From positions 1-9,195 of the forward strand of contig JAQWCZ010000065.1 of NCBI GenBank assembly GCA_028705705.1: a DNA stretch of 9,195 nucleotides, read 5' to 3'. The translations under genes and the position numbers were made by a program. How positions within the stretch are numbered: position 1 is the stretch's first letter; the number at the start of each line of letters is the position of its first letter. Below the pieces are notes generated by a model, which had not been told where the DNA came from, made no database searches, and saw only the letters and a list, made by a program, of their open reading frames with translations. Positions 1 through 6,357 of the stretch are shown piece after piece. The stretch comes from Paludibacter sp. Lineage in GTDB: Bacteria > Bacteroidota > Bacteroidia > Bacteroidales > Paludibacteraceae.

Positions 1-1884
1 TTTATCCGACTCATATTCACAGTCCATTTCGGCATAAGCGCCAATTTTATCATGAAAATGATAATGCAACTTCACAATTCCATGCAATGCGGGGATAAAG
101 GGCAAATGCTCTTTCGTTTTTGCATCAACCGCATACACATAAGAAGCATGGGTTTGAAATTCAAGATCATGTGTAAGCAACCATTTTAAATCTAATTCGC
201 CACCCAGATATAAAGCCCTATCTATATTGGTACTGATCCAGGCAGCTTTACCATCATAAGTTCCTTCTTTTTCGGAAATTAAATCGAAAAGATAATTGGC
301 AAATACATCTGTATTTATGCTAAATTTTTTACCTGTGTAAACATAACTCAGGTTTGAGAAAATACCCTTTTCAGGTTTTAAATCCGGATTACCGACTAAC
401 AGTTTCCCTTGCTGATCGATGTATTTAAATCGCTCTTCAATTGATGCTACGCGGTATGCATTTGCCAGGGACAAAATCAGTTTGTGACGGTCGGCGGGTT
501 TATATGCCACATCAATATGTGCAGAATAGGCAATTTCATTTTTAGTACCTTTAAAAAACAATACCGTTGAATTTGCAGGCATTTCTGTCCTGACACCATT
601 CACATACTTGTATTTGGAGATTTCTCTAAATGCAGTATCGTTGGCAATCCTGATAAAATCGAGCCGCAAGCCCATATTGATGGTCCAGTATTTCGGATCC
701 ACGACCCATTTATGCTGAGCAAAAACACCGATATCAAACATGTTCGCTTTGGGTGTAGGTTGTTCCCTGATGACAATGGTATCGGAAGCGGTCGAAATTT
801 TCATCCTGGAAGTTTGCTGATCACGGTTCCAACCTTCTATTCCGACAATCATCGTTTCATAATCATTGAAATACAAATCCGCTGTTGCTTTTAATCCGGA
901 GGTAACATTAAAACTCCCGGGAAAAACAGCCGTTGTAGGATTAACAATATTTTCCACCTCTCTTTTGATGTTCTGGGTATAAGCCTTGAGACTCAACATC
1001 TTCAGCATATATGACAAATCAGTAAAAATATATTCTCCACTTAACTGATTACGTGTAAAACCCATGTAACGTACTGTGGCATTGGGAGTAAAAACACTTC
1101 CTCCCGGCAAGCCCACATCCCAGGCTTCAAAATGATTATAATTGACCAGCAGTTCCTGATCATCTCCATTTCGCATACCCCCTTTTAAACCCCACGATGC
1201 ATCGTTAAACTGACTATTGGTCAAAGTTCCTTCCGGTGTCCTGGTATTTTGAGCCATGCGGTAACTTCCATCTAATGTCAGGTACCAGTCCCGATTGGTC
1301 AGGTTGACATTCAGGTTATTTTCCCACAAATTATTTACGGTATGAAAACCGGTTGTAACATTCCCTGTCGTTTGAAAAGCATCCGTATAACCGGGACGTT
1401 TGGTAATAAAATTGACGACACCACCCATGGCTCCTGTACCGTAAATAACCGAGCCGGCTCCTTTAACTACCTCAATTTTCTCCAGATTTCCCATATCAAC
1501 GGTCGATAATACTCCGGCAATATCTGTAGCCGTTTGCATCCGGTCACCATCAACAAGAAAGAGTAATTTTGCTTCAGAAAAACCACGGATATTGACCGAG
1601 GTAGCCCAAATTGCATCCCGGTTCAACGCCACACCCGGAACGTGATGTAAGGCATTTGCAGGTGTAACAAAACCATGACTAACGACCTCTTCTCCCGGTA
1701 TCATCTGATAGGGAAAGTTCAATTTATTAGCTAAAATCCCCTGCACGGTAATTTCTGATATATACTTATGTGTAAGAGAATCTGAGACTTCATCGTTTTG
1801 ACTATGACCGGAGTGATCATGTTGTGGAAAAACATAAGTCGGCAATAAAAAAATAGCAAGGGTTAGCAATATCGTTTTAAACAT
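1..1884 (-). CDS. TonB-dependent outer-membrane receptor, 3' end outside window
   Basis: This is a TonB-dependent receptor, a class of gated outer-membrane barrel that imports scarce ligands using TonB/ExbBD energy. I translated it from the ATG at 1882-1884; the frame stays open for 628 codons to base 1, so the C-terminal end is missing (about 60-100 residues if it has a typical 690-720 residue length). Residues 1-20 form a signal peptide. The mature N-terminus starts QHDHSGHSQ and is His-rich. The plug spans roughly 42-165, with NIRGF (98-102), LVDGDR (110-115) and VVKGAGSVIYGTGAMGGVVNF (139-159) as typical plug motifs. The barrel follows, including AYRVASIEERF (476-486) and GNPDLKPE (498-505), which resemble the FRAP/NPDL region of many such receptors. 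A second His cluster, HYHFHD, is at 607-612. It has no carboxypeptidase-like N-terminal domain and no SusD partner in view, so it is not a classic SusC. The ligand is unknown; a metal ion or metal complex is only an inference from the histidines. Confidence 0.93.
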   Translation of the reverse strand, partial: MFKTILLTLAIFLLPTYVFPQHDHSGHSQNDEVSDSLTHKYISEITVQGILANKLNFPYQMIPGEEVVSHGFVTPANALHHVPGVALNRDAIWATSVNIRGFSEAKLLFLVDGDRMQTATDIAGVLSTVDMGNLEKIEVVKGAGSVIYGTGAMGGVVNFITKRPGYTDAFQTTGNVTTGFHTVNNLWENNLNVNLTNRDWYLTLDGSYRMAQNTRTPEGTLTNSQFNDASWGLKGGMRNGDDQELLVNYNHFEAWDVGLPGGSVFTPNATVRYMGFTRNQLSGEYIFTDLSYMLKMLSLKAYTQNIKREVENIVNPTTAVFPGSFNVTSGLKATADLYFNDYETMIVGIEGWNRDQQTSRMKISTASDTIVIREQPTPKANMFDIGVFAQHKWVVDPKYWTINMGLRLDFIRIANDTAFREISKYKYVNGVRTEMPANSTVLFFKGTKNEIAYSAHIDVAYKPADRHKLILSLANAYRVASIEERFKYIDQQGKLLVGNPDLKPEKGIFSNLSYVYTGKKFSINTDVFANYLFDLISEKEGTYDGKAAWISTNIDRALYLGGELDLKWLLTHDLEFQTHASYVYAVDAKTKEHLPFIPALHGIVKLHYHFHDKIGAYAEMDCEYESDK

Positions 1885-1916
1885 TTGAATTATTTTAATA
1901 TTTAAGTTTAAACACG

Positions 1917-1924
1917 CAAAAATA
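1917..1924 (-). promoter_or_regulatory. Putative -7 element for the TonB receptor gene
   Basis: On the minus strand this reads TATTTTTG, matching the Bacteroidetes -7 consensus TAnnTTTG. It lies 32 bases upstream of the receptor ATG, which implies a short 5' leader of about 25 bases. There is no TTG at the expected -33 position (about 1945-1947); a palindrome occupies that place instead. The stretch is AT-rich, so a chance match is possible. Confidence 0.45.
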
Positions 1925-1945
1925 CAAAAAAATATCAAAAACTGA

Positions 1946-1957
1946 TTTCCGCGGAAA
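1946..1957. promoter_or_regulatory. 12-bp perfect palindrome, candidate operator
   Basis: The sequence TTTCCGCGGAAA is its own reverse complement and is flanked by CTG and CAG arms offset by one base. It is GC-rich in its core within an AT-rich spacer. It begins 21 bases upstream of the minus-strand -7 element at 1917-1924, so it covers the -33 position of the receptor promoter. That placement fits a dimeric regulator of the receptor gene. It is about 75 bases upstream of the divergent promoter's -33 box, so control of that gene is less likely. The regulator is not identified, and the sequence does not look like a Fur box. Confidence 0.4.
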
Positions 1958-2031
1958 CAGGTTCCCCCGTTATAATCCCTTGCTGAACTTTAGGTCTGAG
2001 TTATATCTCATGTGCAAACTGCGACTAATTT

Positions 2032-2062
2032 TTGTTATTTTCTTAACAATTAACTAAATTTG
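2032..2062 (+). promoter_or_regulatory. Bacteroidetes-type promoter for the DUF3788-Nudix pair
   Basis: TTG at 2032-2034 is followed after exactly 20 bases by TAAATTTG at 2055-2062, which matches the TTG-N19-21-TAnnTTTG promoter of Bacteroidetes. Transcription would start near 2068-2070, giving a leader of only about 15 bases before the ATG at 2085. No Shine-Dalgarno is visible and the bases before the ATG are A-rich, as is common in this phylum. Confidence 0.75.
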
Positions 2063-2084
2063 ACGGTTAAATCAATTAAAAACC

Positions 2085-2507
2085 ATGCATAGCATCCAAC
2101 TCCTCACTGACCCCGACCAATTACCGGGCAATAAATTGTTCGAAGGAATTCTCAGCGAACAACTTAATCAAATATACCTGCAAATTGAAACCATTATCTC
2201 AGCATTGGGTCTGACTGCTGAATGGCACTATTACCACGACGGAAAGGCTTGGCTGTGCAAAATAACCCATAAAAAGAAAACCATCGTCTGGCTTTCTCTT
2301 TGGAACCATTGTATCAAAACCAGTTTTTACTTTACAGAAAAAACACGGGAAGGAGTCATGTCACTTGATATTGACAATGATATTAAATCATCTTTTGCTC
2401 AGGCAAATACAATCGGGAAACTAATCCCGTTAATATTAGTCATAGAACGTACTGATCAATCAGATGATTTTGAAAAAATTGCTGCTTATAAAATGTCTTT
2501 AAAATAA
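2085..2507 (+). CDS. DUF3788-like small cytoplasmic protein of unknown function
   Basis: This is a 140-residue protein with no signal peptide or membrane segment. The central block EWHYYHDGKAWLCKI (46-60), then KKKTIVWLSLW (63-73) and TSFYFTEKTREGV (79-91), resembles the DUF3788 family, small proteins of about 140 residues with a conserved 'EW-YY-KGW' core, a hydrophobic strand and a basic/aromatic segment. I know of no biochemical role for that family and do not assign one. The ATG at 2085 fits the promoter just upstream and gives a normal family length. The Nudix hydrolase gene starts 40 bases downstream on the same strand with no promoter or strong terminator between, so the two are probably one transcript. 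The family call is from pattern memory; a profile search with the DUF3788 model would settle it. Confidence 0.75.
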   Translation: MHSIQLLTDPDQLPGNKLFEGILSEQLNQIYLQIETIISALGLTAEWHYYHDGKAWLCKITHKKKTIVWLSLWNHCIKTSFYFTEKTREGVMSLDIDNDIKSSFAQANTIGKLIPLILVIERTDQSDDFEKIAAYKMSLK

Positions 2508-2547
2508 TCAATATCAAGAAACACTTGATTAACTCACATCACAATCA

Positions 2548-3267
2548 ATGTTAAAGACTACAGAAAATTTATTTGATGGCATCATCATCGACAACACTTC
2601 TCTTCCAGATGATAAAACTCAATTTGAACTGGATGTAATACAGCTTTTAAACTCGATACAGGACAAAAAACTCCTGTGGATAAGAATTCCTATTGGGAAA
2701 GCTGATTTCATTCCGGTACTCACCCTACTTGGTTTTGAATTTCACCATTGCGATGAGCATAACCTAATGCTCGTCAGAAAGATGAATCAGGATGCGTTAA
2801 TCCCTGCCACTAAAAATTACATCGTTGGTGTAGGTGCTATTGTATTTCATGACGGCAAATTGCTGGTCATAAAAGATCGTTTTTCCAATGGATACAAACT
2901 TCCTGGGGGACATATAGAAAAAAACGAATCAATCAAAGATGCACTTGCAAGAGAAGTATTTGAAGAAACAGGTATTAACATTCGTTTTGAATCCATCATG
3001 AACATCGGACATTTCCGTAACGGTCAGTTCGGGGAGTCGAATCTTTACCTCGTGTGTACAGCAGAGGCCCTATCTCACGAAATAAAGGTACACGACAATG
3101 CTGAAATAAGCGAAGCAAGATGGATTGCGCCGGTGGATTTTTTACACTCTGAAGGAGTGAATGCTTACAATAAAAGTGTTGTGGAAGCTGCTATTAACAA
3201 CAAAGACTTAAAGCTTACCGATCGGCAGATAAAATTAAGGGTTGAAGGAGGGGAAGTATTCTTTTAA
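2548..3267 (+). CDS. Nudix hydrolase with NUDT6-type N-terminal domain
   Basis: This enzyme should hydrolyse a nucleoside diphosphate linked to another moiety (X), using divalent metal. The Nudix box is complete at residues 121-143, with G121, E127, R135-E136, E139-E140 and G142-I143 in the GX5EX7REUXEEXGU pattern, so it should be active. The Nudix fold spans roughly 90-200. Residues 1-85 form an N-terminal domain ending in LGFEFHHCDEHNLMLV (61-76), then VGVGAIVF (93-100). This arrangement is characteristic of the NUDT6 and plant NUDT2/5/6/7/8/10 group, whose plant members act on NADH, ADP-ribose or CoA-like substrates. The true substrate here is not readable from sequence. The protein is 239 residues, cytoplasmic and without a signal peptide. 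It lies 40 bases after the DUF3788-like gene and probably shares its promoter. The ATG at 2548 is the only start that keeps the full N-terminal domain. Confidence 0.92.
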   Translation: MLKTTENLFDGIIIDNTSLPDDKTQFELDVIQLLNSIQDKKLLWIRIPIGKADFIPVLTLLGFEFHHCDEHNLMLVRKMNQDALIPATKNYIVGVGAIVFHDGKLLVIKDRFSNGYKLPGGHIEKNESIKDALAREVFEETGINIRFESIMNIGHFRNGQFGESNLYLVCTAEALSHEIKVHDNAEISEARWIAPVDFLHSEGVNAYNKSVVEAAINNKDLKLTDRQIKLRVEGGEVFF

Positions 3268-3323
3268 ACCGGAATAACAGGCATATTTTTCAATTAAATA
3301 AAGGTTCAATAACAATTTTTATC

Positions 3324-3331
3324 TATTTTTG
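3324..3331 (+). promoter_or_regulatory. Possible -7 element upstream of the serine hydrolase gene
   Basis: TATTTTTG matches the TAnnTTTG consensus. The nearest -33 candidate is TTC at 3305-3307 with a spacer of only 16 bases, so the promoter is weak or needs help. If used, it gives an unusually long leader of about 135 bases before the ATG at 3476. It is the best match I see in the 208-base spacer between the Nudix gene and the hydrolase. Confidence 0.35.
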
Positions 3332-3378
3332 CATTCAGATTAACTTAACATTATTAAATCTATACCACACGAAACGAA

Positions 3379-3404
3379 CATGACGAAATAAATATGCTGT
3401 CATG
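3379..3404. repeat. Inverted repeat CATGAC/GTCATG in the hydrolase leader
   Basis: CATGAC (3379-3384) and GTCATG (3399-3404) are exact inverted copies separated by 14 bases, so the half-site centres are 20 bases apart, close to two DNA turns. The repeat lies downstream of the putative -7 element and 72 bases before the hydrolase ATG. It could be a protein-binding site or a weak RNA hairpin. Six-base arms in 200 bases of AT-rich spacer can occur by chance. Confidence 0.25.
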
Positions 3405-3475
3405 CAAATAAATGATTATAAAACTAACTACGCTCTGTTCTCCCTTTTGGAGGTTAGGGGCTAAATTATAACCAC

Positions 3476-4711
3476 ATGAAAACTCACACTTTCTTTATTT
3501 GGCTGATTACCTTTTCAGCCGTGCTCACAGCTTGTACCGATCAAGAGCCCGAAATGATCCGCCATGCTGAGTATCAAAAAAAAATTCAACAACTGGTCGA
3601 CTCGACCCTACATGCTTATCAAACCGATGTACCAGATTTCCCCGGCGGCGTTGCATTGAAAATAATCTACAAAGGAAATGCGTTTTTCGTTTCATCAGGG
3701 ATGGGAGATCATATTACCGGAAACATCCATTTCAGGGCAGCCAGTATTACGAAAACCTTTACCGCAACAGCCATATTGCTATTACACCAACAGGGCAAAC
3801 TGAATGTGAATGACTACATTACAGATATGATACCCGGCACCACAAAACCCTATCTCCCTGCTAGTCCGACTTATGAAATTCCACATAAAGACTCCATCAC
3901 CATCCTTAATTTGTTAAGACATCGTGCGGGTGTATTCGATATTGTAAATGATAACATCCCGGATACCATCTCAGCATCAGTACCTTATAAAGGATTAAAT
4001 TATATTGATTACATAACGGAAACTGCCCCTGCACACACCTTTACATTCGATGAACTGGCACAAGTGCTTTCTGAAACAGGCATATCATATTTTACACCTG
4101 GAAGCGCACATCATTACTCAAACACAGGCTATTCCATGCTGGGTAAAATCATTGAAAGCGTTTCGAATAAAACCTATCAGCAATTTTTGATGGAAGAGGT
4201 AGTGATACCGATGGGACTCACGAACAGCAGTTTTCCATCCTTGGGCAGTGACCAGGAAATGTCTGTTCCCTATGCAACCGGCACGGTTATCTACAACAAT
4301 GAATCTTTTGATCTTAGCTCCCAAAATGTGACGGCCACTGTCGCGGAAGGAAATTTAATTTCTACCCCTGATGATCTCTCCCTATTCATAAATAAATTAT
4401 TCACTGGTCAAGGGGTACTTAATTATTACACCGTGTATTCCCAAATGATGCATTACTTGCCAACAGACGACAGCGTAGCAGATGGTTACGGTTGCGGACT
4501 CCGGTACATGAATATGCTGGGCTACGGGCATACCGGTGCTATCGCAGGTTATCTTTCCATCATGGTCTGCGATCCGCAACTGGATTTTACAGCAGTAGCA
4601 TTCACCAATGCCTGGAATTTTAACCAGGGAGTACCCGGTTTAGAACGGCAATTGAACGAATTGATTAAAAATATTTGTTATAAAAGTAAGGCGTTGATGA
4701 AGAATTATTGA
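3476..4711 (+). CDS. Lipoprotein serine hydrolase, class C beta-lactamase/DD-peptidase family
   Basis: This is a penicillin-recognising serine hydrolase of the PF00144 type. Residues 1-20 form a lipoprotein signal ending in the lipobox LTAC, with Cys20 the lipid attachment site. TDQEP follows, and the protein should face the periplasm or the outer-membrane surface. All three active-site elements are visible: SITK (90-93) gives the nucleophile Ser90 and Lys93, YSN (214-216) gives Tyr214, and HTG (352-354) is the third box. His in place of the usual Lys in the third box is also seen in the Streptomyces R61 DD-carboxypeptidase, so a peptidase or esterase is at least as likely as a true beta-lactamase. 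The 411-residue length is normal and the frame is intact. It stands alone, with a 208-base spacer upstream and a terminator-like hairpin downstream. No beta-lactam regulator is adjacent, so a resistance role is not supported. Confidence 0.9.
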   Translation: MKTHTFFIWLITFSAVLTACTDQEPEMIRHAEYQKKIQQLVDSTLHAYQTDVPDFPGGVALKIIYKGNAFFVSSGMGDHITGNIHFRAASITKTFTATAILLLHQQGKLNVNDYITDMIPGTTKPYLPASPTYEIPHKDSITILNLLRHRAGVFDIVNDNIPDTISASVPYKGLNYIDYITETAPAHTFTFDELAQVLSETGISYFTPGSAHHYSNTGYSMLGKIIESVSNKTYQQFLMEEVVIPMGLTNSSFPSLGSDQEMSVPYATGTVIYNNESFDLSSQNVTATVAEGNLISTPDDLSLFINKLFTGQGVLNYYTVYSQMMHYLPTDDSVADGYGCGLRYMNMLGYGHTGAIAGYLSIMVCDPQLDFTAVAFTNAWNFNQGVPGLERQLNELIKNICYKSKALMKNY

Positions 4712-4765
4712 ACACAACAACTGGCAAATGCGAACATGCCCTAGAAACAAATAATGTTTATCAGA

Positions 4766-4817
4766 AATAATTCTCCCCCAGCTATCGCCTTGATAATCAG
4801 GGGATTATTTTTTATTT
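4766..4817 (+). terminator. Probable intrinsic terminator of the serine hydrolase gene
   Basis: TCCCC (4774-4778) pairs with GGGGA (4800-4804), extended by AATAA (4766-4770) with TTATT (4805-4809) around a 3-base bulge, and a T-rich tail runs to 4817. The 21-base loop contains the near-palindrome TGATAATCA and could refold. It sits 55 bases after the hydrolase stop. On the minus strand the same GC stem follows the tRNA but with a poorer T tail, so it may serve weakly in both directions. Confidence 0.5.
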
Positions 4818-4820
4818 CAG

Positions 4821-4891
4821 TTGTCCTACCAGGATTCGAACCTAGACTGGCTGAACCAAAATCAGATGTGCTACCATTACACCATAGGACA
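4821..4891 (-). tRNA. tRNA-Gln (anticodon TTG)
   Basis: On the minus strand the 71 bases fold as a full cloverleaf. The acceptor stem TGTCCTA pairs with TAGGACA. The D arm is GTGT/GCAC with an AATGGTA loop. The anticodon loop is TTTTGGT with anticodon TTG, reading CAA. The T arm is CTAGG/CCTGG with a TTCGAAT loop, and the discriminator is A. The weak U1-A72 pair is typical of tRNA-Gln. Position 27-43 of the anticodon stem is U-C, a mismatch; the other four pairs are good. CCA is not encoded and must be added after transcription. It has its own promoter upstream and lies 79 bases after tyrS. Confidence 0.95.
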
Positions 4892-4915
4892 AGCAAAGTG
4901 CTTTTTTAAGCGGTG

Positions 4916-4946
4916 CAAAGATACAACCGTTTTTCTTTTCTCACAA
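4916..4946 (-). promoter_or_regulatory. Consensus Bacteroidetes promoter for tRNA-Gln
   Basis: On the minus strand TTG (4944-4946) is followed after exactly 20 bases by TATCTTTG (4916-4923), a full match to TTG-N20-TAnnTTTG. Transcription would start near 4909, giving a short leader before the mature tRNA 5' end at 4891. This indicates that the tRNA is transcribed independently and does not depend on read-through from tyrS. Confidence 0.8.
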
Positions 4947-4960
4947 GAGCAAAAAGAAAA
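4931..4960. repeat. Inverted repeat centred on the tRNA-Gln -33 box
   Basis: TTTTCTTTTCTC (4931-4942) and GAG-CA-AAAAGAAAA (4947-4960) are inverted copies, giving 12 pairs with a two-base bulge and a four-base loop at 4943-4946. The loop contains the TTG -33 element of the tRNA promoter on the minus strand. It begins 10 bases past the tyrS stop, so it could also fold at the end of the tyrS message. No T tail follows on that strand, so it is not a standard terminator. Confidence 0.45.
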
Positions 4961-4970
4961 TTTCAAAGAT

Positions 4971-6263
4971 TTATTCAGCAATCAGTAAAAAGTAGTTCTT
5001 CTTTCCTTTCTGAGCCAACAAATATTTGCCGTTCAGCAAGGAGGAAATATCCAAAAGTTGATCCTGGTTTTCCAGCTTTTCTTTATTCAGACTGACTCCT
5101 CCCGATTGTACCAACTTACGCATTTCTCCTTTTGATGGAAATACAGCGGCGCTTTCAGTCAATAGGTCAATGGCTTTAACGCCATTTTTAAATAACGATT
5201 TTGATACCTTAAACTGAGGCACTCCTTCAAATACGGAAAGCAAGGTATCTTCATCCAGTTTTTTCAATGTGTCTGAAGTGGCATTTCCGAAAAGTATCCC
5301 CGAAGCCTCAACCGCAGCGTTATAATCATCACGTGAGTGCACCATGATGGTTACTTCTTCTGCCAGTTTTTTCTGCAGAATACGCTGATGTGGTGCAAGT
5401 GCATGTTCAGCTACCAGCGCTTCAATTTCTTCCTTATTGATAGATGTGAAAATCTTGATGTATTTTTCAGCATCAGCATCACTCACGTTCAACCAAAACT
5501 GATAAAATTTATAGGGAGAAGTATATTTCCGGTCGAGCCATACATTCCCACTTTCAGTTTTTCCGAATTTACCTCCATCTGCTTTGGTGATAAGCGGACA
5601 AACCAATGCAAAAGCTTCTCCTTCGGTTTTACGACGAATCAGCTCCGTTCCGGTCGTGATGTTACCCCACTGATCGGAACCTCCCATCTGGAGTTTGCAG
5701 TTTTTATGCTGATTGAGCCACAGAAAATCATAACCCTGCAGCAACTGATATGAGAACTCTGTAAACGACATTCCTACGCTCGATTCAGCACTCAGACGTT
5801 TTTTAACTGAATCTTTCGCCATCATATAATTTACCGTGATGTGCTTACCAACATCCCTTATGAAATCAAGAAAACTGAACTCTTTCATCCAATCGTAGTT
5901 ATTAACCAATTCGGCTGCATTCGGGGCATCACTTTCAAAATCCAAAAATTTGGCTAATTGTTTTTTGATACATTCCTGATTGTAACGCAAAGCTTTTTCA
6001 TCCAATAGATTACGTTCGGCTGATTTCCCTGAAGGATCTCCAATCATACCGGTTGCTCCACCTACTAATGCAATGGGTTTATGTCCGGCACGCTGAAAAT
6101 GGCGTAACATCATCACACTTACCAGGTGACCAATATGCAACGAATCAGCAGTTGGATCAATTCCCACATAAGCCACCGTCATCTCTTTCTCTAATTGTTC
6201 CTCCGTTCCCGGCATCATGGAGTGTATCATACCACGCCAGGTGAGTTCTTCAATAAAATTCAT
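4971..6263 (-). CDS. tyrS: Tyrosyl-tRNA synthetase (TyrRS), bacterial type
   Basis: This enzyme charges tRNA-Tyr with tyrosine using ATP, in the cytoplasm. The 430-residue length is normal for the bacterial enzyme. The class I signature HIGH is at 43-46 within [14 protein letters not shown]. The KMSKS-equivalent is KFGKT (232-236), the usual TyrRS form. The tyrosine pocket is recognisable: Tyr32, [10 protein letters not shown] (171-180) with Tyr172, Gln176 and Asp179, and [10 protein letters not shown] (192-201). The C-terminal S4-like RNA-binding domain spans about 365-430, with [16 protein letters not shown] at 378-393. The start is the ATG at 6261-6263, which gives the expected N-terminus [12 protein letters not shown] -7 element lies 26 bases upstream. 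The gene follows the ABC exporter after 94 bases and precedes tRNA-Gln. No T-box leader is visible, as expected in this phylum. Confidence 0.98.
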   Translation of the reverse strand: MNFIEELTWRGMIHSMMPGTEEQLEKEMTVAYVGIDPTADSLHIGHLVSVMMLRHFQRAGHKPIALVGGATGMIGDPSGKSAERNLLDEKALRYNQECIKKQLAKFLDFESDAPNAAELVNNYDWMKEFSFLDFIRDVGKHITVNYMMAKDSVKKRLSAESSVGMSFTEFSYQLLQGYDFLWLNQHKNCKLQMGGSDQWGNITTGTELIRRKTEGEAFALVCPLITKADGGKFGKTESGNVWLDRKYTSPYKFYQFWLNVSDADAEKYIKIFTSINKEEIEALVAEHALAPHQRILQKKLAEEVTIMVHSRDDYNAAVEASGILFGNATSDTLKKLDEDTLLSVFEGVPQFKVSKSLFKNGVKAIDLLTESAAVFPSKGEMRKLVQSGGVSLNKEKLENQDQLLDISSLLNGKYLLAQKGKKNYFLLIAE

Positions 6264-6288
6264 TGTTATATTATATTTTTAAAGCTTG

Positions 6289-6296
6289 CAAAATTA
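6289..6296 (-). promoter_or_regulatory. Putative -7 element for tyrS
   Basis: On the minus strand this reads TAATTTTG, matching TAnnTTTG, 26 bases upstream of the tyrS ATG. No TTG stands at the -33 position, which falls at the edge of the 7-bp tandem repeat. A weak or activator-assisted promoter, or read-through from the exporter gene, are both possible. Confidence 0.4.
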
Positions 6297-6312
6297 ATAA
6301 AAAATTTAAAAC

Positions 6313-6354
6313 CTGGCGACTGGTGACAGGAGACTGGTAATAGTCGACTGGCGA
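6313..6354. repeat. Six-unit degenerate heptanucleotide tandem repeat
   Basis: Six consecutive 7-bp units fill this stretch. Units 1 (6313-6319) and 6 (6348-6354) are identical, CTGGCGA. Unit 2 is CTGGTGA, unit 3 CAGGAGA, unit 4 CTGGTAA and unit 5 the most diverged, TAGTCGA. The last two bases are GA or AA in every unit. The array ends three bases before the exporter stop codon and lies immediately upstream of the tyrS -7 element. It is GC-richer than the rest of the spacer. The divergence between units suggests an old array no longer kept uniform. It may belong to a family of intergenic heptamer repeats in related genomes, which I cannot check here. Confidence 0.8.
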
Positions 6355-6357
6355 CCC

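Noticed and set aside
712..894. 60-codon open frame on the plus strand
   Set aside because: It lies antisense within the TonB receptor barrel, whose reading frame continues unbroken across it.
2513..2529. ATCAAG/CTTGAT hairpin between the DUF3788-like and Nudix genes
   Set aside because: It is a 6-bp AT-rich stem with no T tail; too weak to call a terminator, and the 40-base spacing still favours one transcript.
3449..3453. GGAGG as a Shine-Dalgarno for the serine hydrolase
   Set aside because: It is 22 bases from the ATG, too far for a normal ribosome binding site, and this phylum rarely relies on one.
3476..4711. Antibiotic-resistance beta-lactamase
   Set aside because: Family membership is clear, but the HTG third box, lipoprotein form and lack of a regulator give no support for a resistance role.
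4891..4908. AAGCA/TGCTT hairpin followed by T6 on the plus strand, terminator-like
   Set aside because: No plus-strand gene ends there; on the minus strand it lies between the tRNA promoter and the tRNA, so a terminator role makes no sense.
5337..5753. 138-codon open frame on the plus strand inside tyrS
   Set aside because: It is antisense to a fully conserved tyrS and has a low-complexity Phe-rich translation with no recognisable family; it is a shadow of the real gene.
4821..6263. Functional coupling of tyrS with the adjacent tRNA
   Set aside because: The tRNA is for glutamine, not tyrosine, and has its own promoter; adjacency alone is no evidence of regulation.
6313..6354. CRISPR-like array
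   Set aside because: The units are 7 bp, contiguous and without spacers, and no cas genes are present; it is a simple tandem repeat.
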